Of a DNA stretch of 64,000 nt, positions 1 through 7,850 are shown piece by piece; the first letter of the stretch is position 1, and each line of letters opens with the position of its first letter. The stretch lies in the NCBI RefSeq assembly GCF_013177315.1, contig NZ_CP053661.1:3968001-4032000 (forward strand), read 5' to 3'. The position numbers and the translations under genes were made by a program. Under the pieces are notes generated by a model. It saw only the letters and a program-made list of their open reading frames with translations. It searched no databases and was not told the origin of the DNA. This stretch comes from Thermoleptolyngbya sichuanensis A183 (GTDB taxonomy: Bacteria > Cyanobacteriota > Cyanobacteriia > Elainellales > Elainellaceae).

Positions 1-1
1 G

Positions 2-427
2 ACCTTCTACAGCCGCTTTTCGGAAGAGCTGACCGACTATTACGGCACGCCGCTGTCGAATATGCCGATGGTGGAGTTTTTACAGAGCCTCCAGCAGTGC
101 TGGATTACCCACGGCTGGGGCAAGATTGATCTGGATCAAACCTATCAGCATCGCGGCTTTTTGGTGGTGAAGATCTGGAACTCGCCCTTTGCGCGACTGG
201 CTCCCCGCAAAGACCAGCCTGTGTGTCATCTGGAAGCGGGTGTTCTGGCCTCTTTCTTTAGCCAGATTACGGGGCGAGAGTTGCATTGCGTGCAAACAAC
301 CTGCGAGTCGATGGGCGCAGACTGCAATCGTTTCGTATTGGGGCTACCCAAACGGCTAGAGCCAGCCGAAACGATGGTCACCAATCTCGACCACGAGGCA
401 ATTATGCAGCAGCTTTGCAAAGCCTAG
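2..427 (+). CDS. V4R-domain protein, 5' end outside the window
   Basis: The reading frame is open from base 2, so the true start lies upstream of the window and only about 141 C-terminal residues are present. The last 60 residues carry the V4R (4-vinyl-reductase) pattern: an HLEAGVLASFF helix followed by three spaced cysteines in LHCVQTTCESMGADC and a closing hydrophobic FVLG. In this family the domain binds small hydrophobic molecules or metal. In cyanobacteria such proteins are often single-domain and uncharacterised, so the exact role cannot be given. The frame ends at TAG 425-427. The next gene on the same strand begins 142 bp further on and is probably separately transcribed. Confidence 0.7.
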   Translation, partial: TFYSRFSEELTDYYGTPLSNMPMVEFLQSLQQCWITHGWGKIDLDQTYQHRGFLVVKIWNSPFARLAPRKDQPVCHLEAGVLASFFSQITGRELHCVQTTCESMGADCNRFVLGLPKRLEPAETMVTNLDHEAIMQQLCKA

Positions 428-569
428 CGTAACGTCCTGTAATGTTCTCCAGCGCTTTATCTGTGACTGATTTGAGAGCCAATGCTGCTGCAACCGATCC
501 CAGTCTTCAGGGAACCTGAATCATCTTCGGGTTCCTGTTGTGTTTCAACCCTTCTTTTTCGCGTGACCC

Positions 570-2537
570 GTGGCCAGCTTTTCCAAAAAAGAGCGGCAGC
601 GCTCTAGATATCGCCAGTTGGGGCTGATTGGGCAGGGGCAATTCGGTCGGGTGTTTTGCGCGGTGCATCGGCAAACGGGGCAACTGGTCGCCCTCAAAAA
701 CCTGGAGCGACAGCGCTTCCCGACCCACAAGTTTCTGCGCGAACTGCGCTTTTTGCTGACGCTCCAGCACGAAAACATCGTCACCTGTCAGGCGCTAGAG
801 CATACTGCCACGGGTCGCTATCTGGTGATGGACTATTGCGAAGGGGGGACGCTTCGCAGCTTGTTGAACGAAGACCATCGGCTGCACCCTGCCCAAAGCC
901 TGAAGCTGGTAGCGGATATGCTAGCGGGGCTAGAACATGCCCACAGCCAGGGCATTGTGCATTGCGATATCAAGCCAGAAAATATCCTCCTCAGCGTGGA
1001 GCGGTGGGGCTGGACGGCCCGCATTTCAGACTTTGGCATTGCGCGGCTGCGGCAGGAATTGGCGGAGTCGCCGTCGGGGGGTGGAAATACAGGTTCTCCC
1101 GCCTATATGGCCCCGGAGCGGTTTTACGGACAATATTCCCCTGCGGCGGATCTCTATTCCGTCGGCATTTTGCTGTTTGAACTGCTGGCGGGTTATCGTC
1201 CGTTTTCGGGCACGCCAACGGAGCTAATGTCGGCTCATCTGAATCGGCCGCTGGTGCTGCCGGACTCGATTCCGGCTGTCTTTCATCCGCTGCTGTCGAA
1301 AGCGCTGCAAAAGCTGGCGGCGAGGCGATTTTCTAATGCGGGCGAGATGTGGCGATCGCTCGTGCAATCTGCCACCGACTATGGGTTGGGTAATCTCAAC
1401 TGGGATGGGCGCTGCCCGCAGGGATCGCTTTGCGAATCGCGCTCGATGACGATTTCCCCGGCGCTGCCCACTGTTTCTCCTGTCCAGCCCCTAAAGCTCC
1501 TGCCGTGGCGATCGCGCTCCGTTATGACCCTAGAGCAGCCGACCACCGCGCTGGCGATCGCTCCCAGCCGGGGAACGCCACTGTTCCAGCCTTTTCCAGA
1601 AAGGGTAGAAACCTACCGAGCCAGTGGCGATCGCGTCTCGTTCCAGACCCACCTCACCGAGGTCTGGCCCAGCCCCCTGGCAGACGTTGACCCACCGGCT
1701 GCTGTGCAATTGCCGCAGCCTATTCGGGCATTGCAGGTGCGGCCGCAGGGCTGTTTTGCGATCGCCGCTCAGGCTATCTATTTGCTAGATGTGCCGCCTA
1801 GCGATGCAAATCAGCCCTGGCGCTGTCAGACCATTGCCCAAACGGAGCAGGATTGTCTGGTGGCGATCGAGGCGGCGGGGCGATGGCTGGCGATCGCCGC
1901 TCCGTCGGGGGATGGTGCAGCGGGTTCCCTAACGCTGCGATCGCTGCCTGATGGGGCCGCGTTGGGGCAGCACCCAACCTCCCTGTGGACTGCGCCAAAC
2001 CCCATCCCGCTGCCAGTCCCCGCCGATCATCGTCGGCAATTGCTGTATGTGGCGGCGCTGGACGGGCGGCATCTGGTGCTGGTGTCGCAGATTTTGAGAG
2101 GCAATACTCACCTTGAAACCTGGCTGGAGGTGTTTAACCGACGGGGCGATCGCCTGGGCTGCCTGACGCTACCTGTGCGTTTGGGCCATATCACCGCCGC
2201 CTCCGACCCCTATCGCCTAGTCGCTTGCGATGCAGACGACCCCAACGCGCTGCTGATGATTGACCTGAAGCCATTTCGGGTGGTGCGGCTGGGTGTGGAA
2301 ATTGTGCCGAAGTTGCTTGCGGCGGCGAACTGGGGCTATGTGCTGGCCAGCGCTGCGGGCGATCTGCTGCTGCTGGACGACCTGGGACAACCCGTTGGGC
2401 GGTTTCAGGGCCCTGCCTCACCTGTGGCGATCGCCCTGTTTGCTACCACAGGCATCCTCCTGGCAACCCAGACCGAAGCCCAATCCCAACTTCATTTGCT
2501 CAACCTGAAGGAAATGGATACGGATTTGATGTTTTGA
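570..2537 (+). CDS. Serine/threonine protein kinase with a large C-terminal sensor-like region
   Basis: The first 270 residues form a complete eukaryotic-type kinase. They show the glycine loop GQGQFGRVF (21-29), lysine in VALKNL (43), the catalytic loop HCDIKPEN (131-138), DFG (154-156) and the activation segment GSPAYMAPE. The catalytic loop has HCD in place of the usual HRD, so this is not an RD-type kinase. The remaining 385 residues contain no transmembrane segment that I can see. They show repeated short beta-rich stretches such as IRALQVRPQGCFAIAA and LLYVAALDGRHLVLV, suggesting a beta-propeller sensor or protein-interaction domain. The start is GTG at 570, chosen because the kinase fold begins about 15 residues later. 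Cytoplasmic signalling is inferred; no substrate is indicated by the neighbours. Confidence 0.85.
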   Translation: MASFSKKERQRSRYRQLGLIGQGQFGRVFCAVHRQTGQLVALKNLERQRFPTHKFLRELRFLLTLQHENIVTCQALEHTATGRYLVMDYCEGGTLRSLLNEDHRLHPAQSLKLVADMLAGLEHAHSQGIVHCDIKPENILLSVERWGWTARISDFGIARLRQELAESPSGGGNTGSPAYMAPERFYGQYSPAADLYSVGILLFELLAGYRPFSGTPTELMSAHLNRPLVLPDSIPAVFHPLLSKALQKLAARRFSNAGEMWRSLVQSATDYGLGNLNWDGRCPQGSLCESRSMTISPALPTVSPVQPLKLLPWRSRSVMTLEQPTTALAIAPSRGTPLFQPFPERVETYRASGDRVSFQTHLTEVWPSPLADVDPPAAVQLPQPIRALQVRPQGCFAIAAQAIYLLDVPPSDANQPWRCQTIAQTEQDCLVAIEAAGRWLAIAAPSGDGAAGSLTLRSLPDGAALGQHPTSLWTAPNPIPLPVPADHRRQLLYVAALDGRHLVLVSQILRGNTHLETWLEVFNRRGDRLGCLTLPVRLGHITAASDPYRLVACDADDPNALLMIDLKPFRVVRLGVEIVPKLLAAANWGYVLASAAGDLLLLDDLGQPVGRFQGPASPVAIALFATTGILLATQTEAQSQLHLLNLKEMDTDLMF

Positions 2538-2627
2538 ATGTTCTTAATGGTCTGAAGCTTTTGAATCTGGTGTTTTGCAGAGGACTGCCAGCCAGAGCCT
2601 GCTAATCTAAAATCTTGGGCACTGTAT

Positions 2628-2659
2628 CAGCGTGCCTGAAGGGTCAGCGTGCCTGAAGG
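2628..2659. repeat. 17-bp tandem duplication
   Basis: CAGCGTGCCTGAAGGGT at 2628-2644 is followed directly by a second copy (2645-2659) that lacks the last two bases. It lies between the kinase gene and the Spx-like gene. Confidence 0.8.
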
Positions 2660-2719
2660 CCGCTGTAGATGCAATTTGCCGCAGTCCTAAAGCCGCTGAA
2701 TTGGCAGCCCAACATCGCA

Positions 2720-2754
2720 AATCCAAAATCTAAAATCCAAAATCTAAAATCGAT
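2720..2754. repeat. Heptamer tandem repeat (STRR type)
   Basis: Five 7-bp units alternate AATCCAA and AATCTAA, the last degenerate as AATCGAT. The same heptamers recur near 6530, 7610, 7815, 15820 and 18120. Short tandemly repeated heptamers of this kind are known from filamentous cyanobacteria. Confidence 0.8.
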
Positions 2755-2783
2755 ACCAAAGGCACTCAGAAAGTCAATCAGCA

Positions 2784-3140
2784 ATGGCACTCCAGGTCTA
2801 CGGAATTCCTAACTGCGGAACTTGCAAAAAGGCGATCGCCTGGCTCGATCGCAACGCAGTCGAGTACGAGTTCATCAACACCAAAGAAACCCCACCCACC
2901 CAAGCGCAAATTGAGGACTGGATCGCGGCGCTGGGGTCAAAGCCGATGCGAAACACTTCAGGGCAGTCCTACCGGGCGCTGGGCGAGAAAAAAGACACCT
3001 GGGACGACGCAGACTGGGCCAAAGCCTTTGCCGCAGATGCCATGCTGCTAAAGCGACCGCTGTTTGTGAAAGACGGCAAGGCCGTGATGGTGGGATTCAA
3101 GGCGGCGGAGGCCGTGGTGAAGGAGACGCTGGGCGTGTAG
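2784..3140 (+). CDS. Spx/MgsR-type ArsC-family thioredoxin-fold protein
   Basis: The 118 residues match the ArsC/Spx/YffB fold in length and pattern. The protein opens with a beta strand (LQVYGIPNC) leading into the redox motif C11-G-T-C14 and the helix KKAIAWLD. A conserved late segment, LLKRPLFVKDGKAVMVGF, corresponds to the RP(L/I) motif of the family. Members are either arsenate-reductase-like or Spx-like regulators that bind RNA polymerase. The CxxC motif and the absence of an arsenic operon beside it favour the Spx/YffB group. The ATG at 2784 gives the full fold. The upstream spacer of about 245 bp holds tandem repeats and no other gene. Confidence 0.82.
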   Translation: MALQVYGIPNCGTCKKAIAWLDRNAVEYEFINTKETPPTQAQIEDWIAALGSKPMRNTSGQSYRALGEKKDTWDDADWAKAFAADAMLLKRPLFVKDGKAVMVGFKAAEAVVKETLGV

Positions 3141-3164
3141 GAGCGTGATGGAAGAACGTTACGA

Positions 3165-3292
3165 GACGCGATGTGCAACTTTCAATCTGCCCTCATCCCC
3201 TGCCCCCTTCTCCCGACTTGGGAGAAGGAGAGCAAGAGAGGGTTGAAGTCCCTCTCCCGCTCTGTGCTTCTTCATCTCCACACCCCGTTACC
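3165..3292. repeat. Dispersed intergenic repeat, family D, copy 1
   Basis: The sequence has a CTTCTCCC...GGGAGAAGG hairpin flanked by TTTCAATCTG-CCCTCATCCCC and AGAGCAAGAGAGG. Related copies lie at 10420-10500 and 49585-49745, both in the opposite orientation. The repeat overlaps the last codons of the DNA glycosylase gene at 3288. Confidence 0.75.
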
Positions 3293-3920
3293 CCTCTTTT
3301 CCCATCGCTTTGATATCCACGCTGCGCCACAGATACCAAGCGGCGATCGTGCGGTAGGGTCGCCACGGTTCGGCGATTTGCAGCATGGTGTTCTTGTTGG
3401 GCAGGTCGGGCAGGCTGTAGAGCAAGCGCATTCCGTTGCGAATGCCCAAGTCGTCTACAGGCAGCACGTCCCAGCGGTGCAGCCGAAAGATCAACAGCAT
3501 TTCCGCAGTCCATTTGCCAATGCCCTTGACTTGGGTCAGCGTGCGGATAATTGCATCAGCCTCCAGTTGCTCCAGATCCTCTAGGCTGGGCAGCCCGTCC
3601 AGCACTTTTTGCGCCAGGTCTTTGACGTACAGCGTCTTGGCGCGAGATAGCCCCGCACCCCGCAACACCTCGTCCGGCGTAGCCAGAATTTCGGCAGCCG
3701 TGGGGTGCGGCGTGTGGGGATAGAGTGCCAAAAAGCGGCGGTGAATGGTGCCTGCGGCTTTGCCGGAAAGCTGCTGGTAAATGATGGATTCCGCTAGAGA
3801 TTCCAGCAAATCGCCTGTCTGCCGATCGTGCCAGAGGGTGCAGGGGCCGCTGCGCTCGATTGTCGCTGCCAGGATGGGATCAGCCGCTTGCAAATGGGCG
3901 ATCGCCCTTGAATAGTCCAT
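3288..3920 (-). CDS. DNA-3-methyladenine glycosylase II-like (HhH-GPD) protein
   Basis: This base-excision repair glycosylase of the AlkA/MAG superfamily removes alkylated bases. It has the helix-hairpin-helix VKGIGKWTAE (131-140) followed by the GPD-type loop LPVDDLGI, with the catalytic aspartate at 156 or 157. At 210 residues it is the short form without the AlkA N-terminal domain and without an Fe-S cluster cysteine set, similar to yeast MAG-like proteins. An IS66 element ends only 15 bp upstream of the start codon, so the native promoter may have been separated from the gene or replaced by IS-borne transcription. Confidence 0.88.
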   Translation of the reverse strand: MDYSRAIAHLQAADPILAATIERSGPCTLWHDRQTGDLLESLAESIIYQQLSGKAAGTIHRRFLALYPHTPHPTAAEILATPDEVLRGAGLSRAKTLYVKDLAQKVLDGLPSLEDLEQLEADAIIRTLTQVKGIGKWTAEMLLIFRLHRWDVLPVDDLGIRNGMRLLYSLPDLPNKNTMLQIAEPWRPYRTIAAWYLWRSVDIKAMGKEG

Positions 3921-3934
3921 CTTAATCGTTTCTT

Positions 3935-5370
3935 GTAATTACTCAACCCAATAGCCAATCGAACTGATGTGAGGTAAGGGCACGAGAAATGGCATCAAAG
4001 GCAGAAATGCCCTGACGCTTTGCAGTATTGACCAGCGAACGCACCTGAGCGAATAACTCTGCTCCCCAGTCTGAGCGGAATCCGTTGGTCACCTTGCGAA
4101 AGATTACACTCCAGCGCAACGCCTGTTCACTCGCATTATTAGTCGGCGGGATTGCCTCATCGGTCAGAAACAGTAACAGATGAGCGCGAATCTTCTGATA
4201 GCGTTTGAGCAACCTTTGTCCCTCGACTGATTTGGGCTGCAAGTTGAGAAGCTCTCGGAGTGACCCACGCAATCGAGCGCAATACTGTTCGACGGTCGAG
4301 GTGGCAAGGATCTGTCGTCGCCGTTGCAAGGCGATGGCTTTGAGCAACAGCCGTTTCATCCGGGGCGCAAACAAATCATCCCCTGCATCAATCGCATACT
4401 GACAATCACGCAGTTGATGCGCTAGACATACTTGCCAGTCTTGGGCCGGATGGGCTGCCTGAGCACTGAATAAGTCAGACACCCAAATCTGCGGTTGATG
4501 CCCAGCCATCACGGTATCAATGACCGTTTTGCCACGAGTGGGACGAATCCCATGCAGACACACCTGGTCGTTTTGAAACACCCATTCCCACTGGTTTTTC
4601 CCATTCACCCGCGCCCCGGTTTCATCCCTACCAACTAGCCGAGCACTGCGTAAACGTTCCACGATCTTGGCAATTGGAGTTTCTAGCTGCCCCTGCACCC
4701 GTTGCAAGAGATTGGCAATGGCTCCTTCCGACAGCTTTAGACCGTAAAGGTCGCCCATCAAGTGGCTCAACCGTTGGTAGCTGATCGCATGGCTGTAGCG
4801 TAGATAGGTGACTAGACTCGCAACACTCGTACCAAAGGGAGACCCTGGCTCTAATCCGACTGGAACCGGAGCCTCATACGCCTTTTGGCAACACTGACAA
4901 GTCCCACCGTAGCGTTCAACTCGGGTGATGTGAGGGGTCAATCGGGGCAATTCAATGCGCTCGTAAATCCCACTCAATCGCTGCATTGATAAGTCAACTT
5001 CGACCCCACAGTGGGGACAGCTTTTAGCTTGGGCTATCACCACTTGATCTGGTTGTTGGCTCAATGTCCGCCCACCGTTGCGGTGATGCCTCGTTTCCTC
5101 ACCCTTGACGGAAGTTGATTGAACACGGCTCTGATTGGGCTTAAAGCCTTGAGATGGAGGCAGACTCGAATTCTTTGACGTTTTCTTGACCCGTTTTTGC
5201 TTCAGCCTTTCCACCTCCGCTCGCAACGTTTGCAACTCCTGCCACAGCCCGCCTATCAGGGCATCCTTTTCGCTATGGCTCAGTCCATCGAGGGAGGGCA
5301 GTTCCTTCATGGCAAAAGCTTATCATCTTCTGCTATGGCCCTGCTCAGGTCAACCTAGTTGAGCAATTAC
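3935..5370 (-). mobile_element. IS66-family insertion sequence
   Basis: The ends are inverted repeats GTAATTACTCAAC (3935-3947) and GTAATTGCTCAAC (complement of 5358-5370). They begin with GTAA as is usual for IS66. One transposase gene fills the element. No 8-bp target duplication can be seen (flanks CGTTTCTT and GAAAACGC), so the flanks may have been rearranged. The transposase stop codon lies inside the left repeat. Confidence 0.85.
3943..5310 (-). CDS. IS66-family transposase
   Basis: The 455 residues have the IS66 order. An N-terminal coiled-coil-like leader (ELQTLRAEVERLKQK) precedes the basic KKTSKNSSLPPS segment and a zinc-ribbon with CPHC and CQCC pairs. A DDE domain follows: D in VGRDETGAR, D in WVSDLF, and E in NNASEQALRW. 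The sequence is uninterrupted and full length for the single-ORF members of the family. No accessory TnpA or TnpB genes accompany it. Confidence 0.92.
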   Translation of the reverse strand: MKELPSLDGLSHSEKDALIGGLWQELQTLRAEVERLKQKRVKKTSKNSSLPPSQGFKPNQSRVQSTSVKGEETRHHRNGGRTLSQQPDQVVIAQAKSCPHCGVEVDLSMQRLSGIYERIELPRLTPHITRVERYGGTCQCCQKAYEAPVPVGLEPGSPFGTSVASLVTYLRYSHAISYQRLSHLMGDLYGLKLSEGAIANLLQRVQGQLETPIAKIVERLRSARLVGRDETGARVNGKNQWEWVFQNDQVCLHGIRPTRGKTVIDTVMAGHQPQIWVSDLFSAQAAHPAQDWQVCLAHQLRDCQYAIDAGDDLFAPRMKRLLLKAIALQRRRQILATSTVEQYCARLRGSLRELLNLQPKSVEGQRLLKRYQKIRAHLLLFLTDEAIPPTNNASEQALRWSVIFRKVTNGFRSDWGAELFAQVRSLVNTAKRQGISAFDAISRALTSHQFDWLLG

Positions 5371-5398
5371 GAAAACGCGTATATGCCAGAAAGTGTCT

Positions 5399-6454
5399 TC
5401 ACAGCCTGGACGGAATCATAGGCTTTGGCTGACGGATTTGATCGGCAGTGCTTTTGATTACGCTGGCAATGGGCACGGCCACCAGCAGCCCCAGCACGCC
5501 GCCAACCTTGCCGCCGAGAAACAGTGCTGCAATCAGCCAGATGGGGTTTAGCCCAATGGTTTCGCCCATCAGTCGGGGCGACAGGAGAGTGTCGTTAATC
5601 TGGCCAATGGCAATCGCCGTAATCAGCACCCGCACGCCCTGCCCAAAGTCTTGCAGCGCCACAATGATACTAATCACCACCGTGGCCACCGCACCGCCGT
5701 AGGGAATCAGCGTTGCAACCCCCATCGTCACGCCAAACAGAACCGCGTAGGGCACCCCCCACACCAGCAGCCCCACGGTCTGCGCCACGCTAAGAATGCC
5801 CGCCAAAATCGCCTGCGTGCCAAAGTAGCGGCGAAAGGTGGTCTGGATGGAGTCTTGCAGCGTTTCGTTCCAAGGTGCGGGCAGCCAGCTAAAGATGCCG
5901 TCCCAGGCCGCCTCACCACCTACAAGGATGAAAATCGTCAGCACGATAAAGAACAGCACATTGATCAGGCTGGTGATGGTTTCAGTCAAAATGCCCAGCA
6001 GCTTGCTGCCCGCAATTTGAAACACGCTGCCCAATTGGTTGATTGTCTGATTCAGCAGGTCAGAAAGCTGGATCGGCAAGTTTTGGGCGATCGCCCATTC
6101 CTGCAACGCCCGCAGTTGCAGCTTGCCAGAGTCGATCAGTTGCGGCAGGCTGGCTACTAGAGCGCTCAACTGTTGCAGCAGCAGCGGGCCAAGCGTCACC
6201 GCCACCAGCGTCAGCACCAGCAGCGAAACACTGAGAACAAGGGCGATCGCCCAGCCACGCAGCACCCCCCGCTTCTGCAACTCCTGAACCGGAATATCCA
6301 GCAGAAATGCAAAAATTGCTGCCGAACCCAACACACCCACAAACGGGCTGAGATAGTCCAGCAGCAACAGCAATAGCCAGAGATTGAGAAACCCCAGAGG
6401 AAACAAAATCCACAGCCGCAGCCAACCCGGAAGAGCTTTGAAGGATGCAAACAT
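5399..6454 (-). CDS. AI-2E family (PerM-like) membrane transporter
   Basis: The 351-residue polytopic membrane protein has seven or eight hydrophobic segments: two at the N-terminus, one at 65-90, and a dense block from 155 to 335. The long middle helical region (LVASLPQLIDSGKLQLRALQ) and the C-terminal GGAVATVVISIIVAL and PIWLIAALFLGGKVGGVLG segments are typical of the AI-2E/UPF0118 family. Members export small molecules or act in Na+/H+ antiport; the substrate here is unknown. The gene is followed closely by the IS66 element (29 bp) and is transcribed toward it. Confidence 0.87.
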   Translation of the reverse strand: MFASFKALPGWLRLWILFPLGFLNLWLLLLLLDYLSPFVGVLGSAAIFAFLLDIPVQELQKRGVLRGWAIALVLSVSLLVLTLVAVTLGPLLLQQLSALVASLPQLIDSGKLQLRALQEWAIAQNLPIQLSDLLNQTINQLGSVFQIAGSKLLGILTETITSLINVLFFIVLTIFILVGGEAAWDGIFSWLPAPWNETLQDSIQTTFRRYFGTQAILAGILSVAQTVGLLVWGVPYAVLFGVTMGVATLIPYGGAVATVVISIIVALQDFGQGVRVLITAIAIGQINDTLLSPRLMGETIGLNPIWLIAALFLGGKVGGVLGLLVAVPIASVIKSTADQIRQPKPMIPSRL

Positions 6455-6589
6455 GAATGCCAGAGATACGTAAAGGGAATGATTCTCTACAATCTTGCAT
6501 CATTCTCAGCAGAGAAGGGGATAGGGATTTTGGATTTTGGATTGCCGATTTTGGATGGTCGGTGTCGGCTGTTCATTCCCGATTCTGTC

Positions 6590-6680
6590 AGGACTTACGC
6601 ACTTGCGATAATCTCTTTGGGTTTTGGACAATTTCTCGCGGGCTGCGCCCGCGAGAAATTGTCCAACTGCGTAGGCCCTA
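6590..6680. repeat. Palindromic 90-bp element, family A, copy 1
   Basis: The outer inverted repeats AGGACTTACGCACTTG and AGGGCCTACGCAGTTG (complement) enclose a perfect 18-bp stem, GGACAATTTCTCGCGGGC, with loop TGC. Other copies are at 22515, 50800 and 57948. Confidence 0.85.
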
Positions 6681-6775
6681 TCTGTAAAGACTCTGGGAGA
6701 TCGAAAGGGCGATCGCACGACGGGTCAATCCCCGACTGCGGAATAGGCTGCTGCGTAATAGGCTACGGCTTCGGC

Positions 6776-7552
6776 CTACAGCCGCACTTCCTGATCGCCC
6801 ACGGGTTCGCTCACCTTTTCGGCTAGGGCTTGGCGGGCGACGCGGGTCACATATACCGTCACCGCTGCCGTTGCGATAAAGCCAATTATCCGAATTGCCC
6901 ACTGCACCGCCGCATTTGTGGGCTGACCTTCGCTGCCGATTCGCGCCAAGTCACCCGCCAGCGAGCCGAGGTAGACATACATAATAGTGCCAGGGATCAT
7001 TCCAATCGACCCCAGCGCGTAGTCCCGCAGCGAAACCCCCGTCACGCCAAAGGCATAGTTCAGCAGATTGAAGGGAAACACAGGCGAAAGCCGGGTCAAA
7101 AGCACGATCTTGAAGCCCTCACGGGCAACGGCACCATCAATTGCGGCAAATTTCTGGTTTCCTGCAATTTTCTGGCTAATCCAGCCCCGTGCCAGATAGC
7201 GACCCACCAGAAAAGCGGCGATCGCCCCCAGGGTTGCGCCAATCAACACATACACCGACCCCAGCACCACACCAAACACCACACCCGCACCCAGCGTCAG
7301 AATAGAACCGGGTAAAAAAGCCACCGTCGCGACAATATAAATGGCAACAAACACCAGTCCGCCCACCACGCCCAGCCCGTCGATCCACTGCAAAGCATTT
7401 CTTAGCAACTCCTGGGGATGAAAACCGCCAGAATTCGCCGCGTCTTGGGCAAGCACTGGCAAACTGAGCAGAAAAGGGGCGATCGCGCTCATGACAAACC
7501 AAACCATCCGTTGCAACGCTCGATTTCGTCGGACTGATCGTAAAACCATCAT
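6776..7552 (-). CDS. TVP38/TMEM64 (DedA/SNARE-assoc) family membrane protein
   Basis: The 258 residues begin with a signal-like hydrophobic helix. The family core follows: FLPGSILTLGAGVVFG, VGRYLARGWI, and LTRLSPVFPFNLLNYAFGVT. The ending hydrophobic helix is followed by a short charged tail. This fold is related to VTT/DedA lipid scramblase or transporter proteins; the substrate is unknown. AAGGA stands 7 bases before the ATG at 7552. It is a paralog of the TVP38-like gene at 9382-10206, and a MITE separates it from the flavoprotein gene. Confidence 0.88.
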   Translation of the reverse strand: MMVLRSVRRNRALQRMVWFVMSAIAPFLLSLPVLAQDAANSGGFHPQELLRNALQWIDGLGVVGGLVFVAIYIVATVAFLPGSILTLGAGVVFGVVLGSVYVLIGATLGAIAAFLVGRYLARGWISQKIAGNQKFAAIDGAVAREGFKIVLLTRLSPVFPFNLLNYAFGVTGVSLRDYALGSIGMIPGTIMYVYLGSLAGDLARIGSEGQPTNAAVQWAIRIIGFIATAAVTVYVTRVARQALAEKVSEPVGDQEVRL

Positions 7553-7648
7553 AGGGTGTCCTTTTGCCTTAGCAGGCGAGTGGAGGAGAGGAGCATCGGG
7601 GAGTGGATTTTCGATTTTGGATTTTGGGTGAGCAGTCTACCAATCTAA

Positions 7649-7811
7649 GAGGGTGTTTGAAAAGGTATCGCCTGTAATGTTAAGCCCTCAGAGATCCCCC
7701 CTAGTCCCCCTTAACAAGGGGGGAAACCGCCTTAAAGTCCCCCTTTTTAAGGGGGATTTAGGGGGATCTTGCACGCTTTGCTACAAACAGTAGGACTTTT
7801 CAAATATCCTC
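7649..7811. mobile_element. 163-bp MITE, family B, copy 1
   Basis: The terminal inverted repeats are GAGGGTGTTTGAAAAGG and GAGGATATTTGAAAAGTCC (complement of the right end). A TAA trinucleotide flanks both sides, a TNA-type duplication as made by IS5-group transposases. The inside holds GATCCCCC/GGGGGATC arms and no coding capacity. Copy 2, in the reverse orientation and exactly 163 bp, is at 57659-57821. Confidence 0.85.
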
Positions 7812-7850
7812 TAAAATCGCCAATCTAAAATCCAAAATCGACGTATTTTC

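Noticed and set aside
656..1180. 174-codon open frame inside the kinase gene
   Set aside because: It overlaps a well-supported kinase in another frame and shows no domain.
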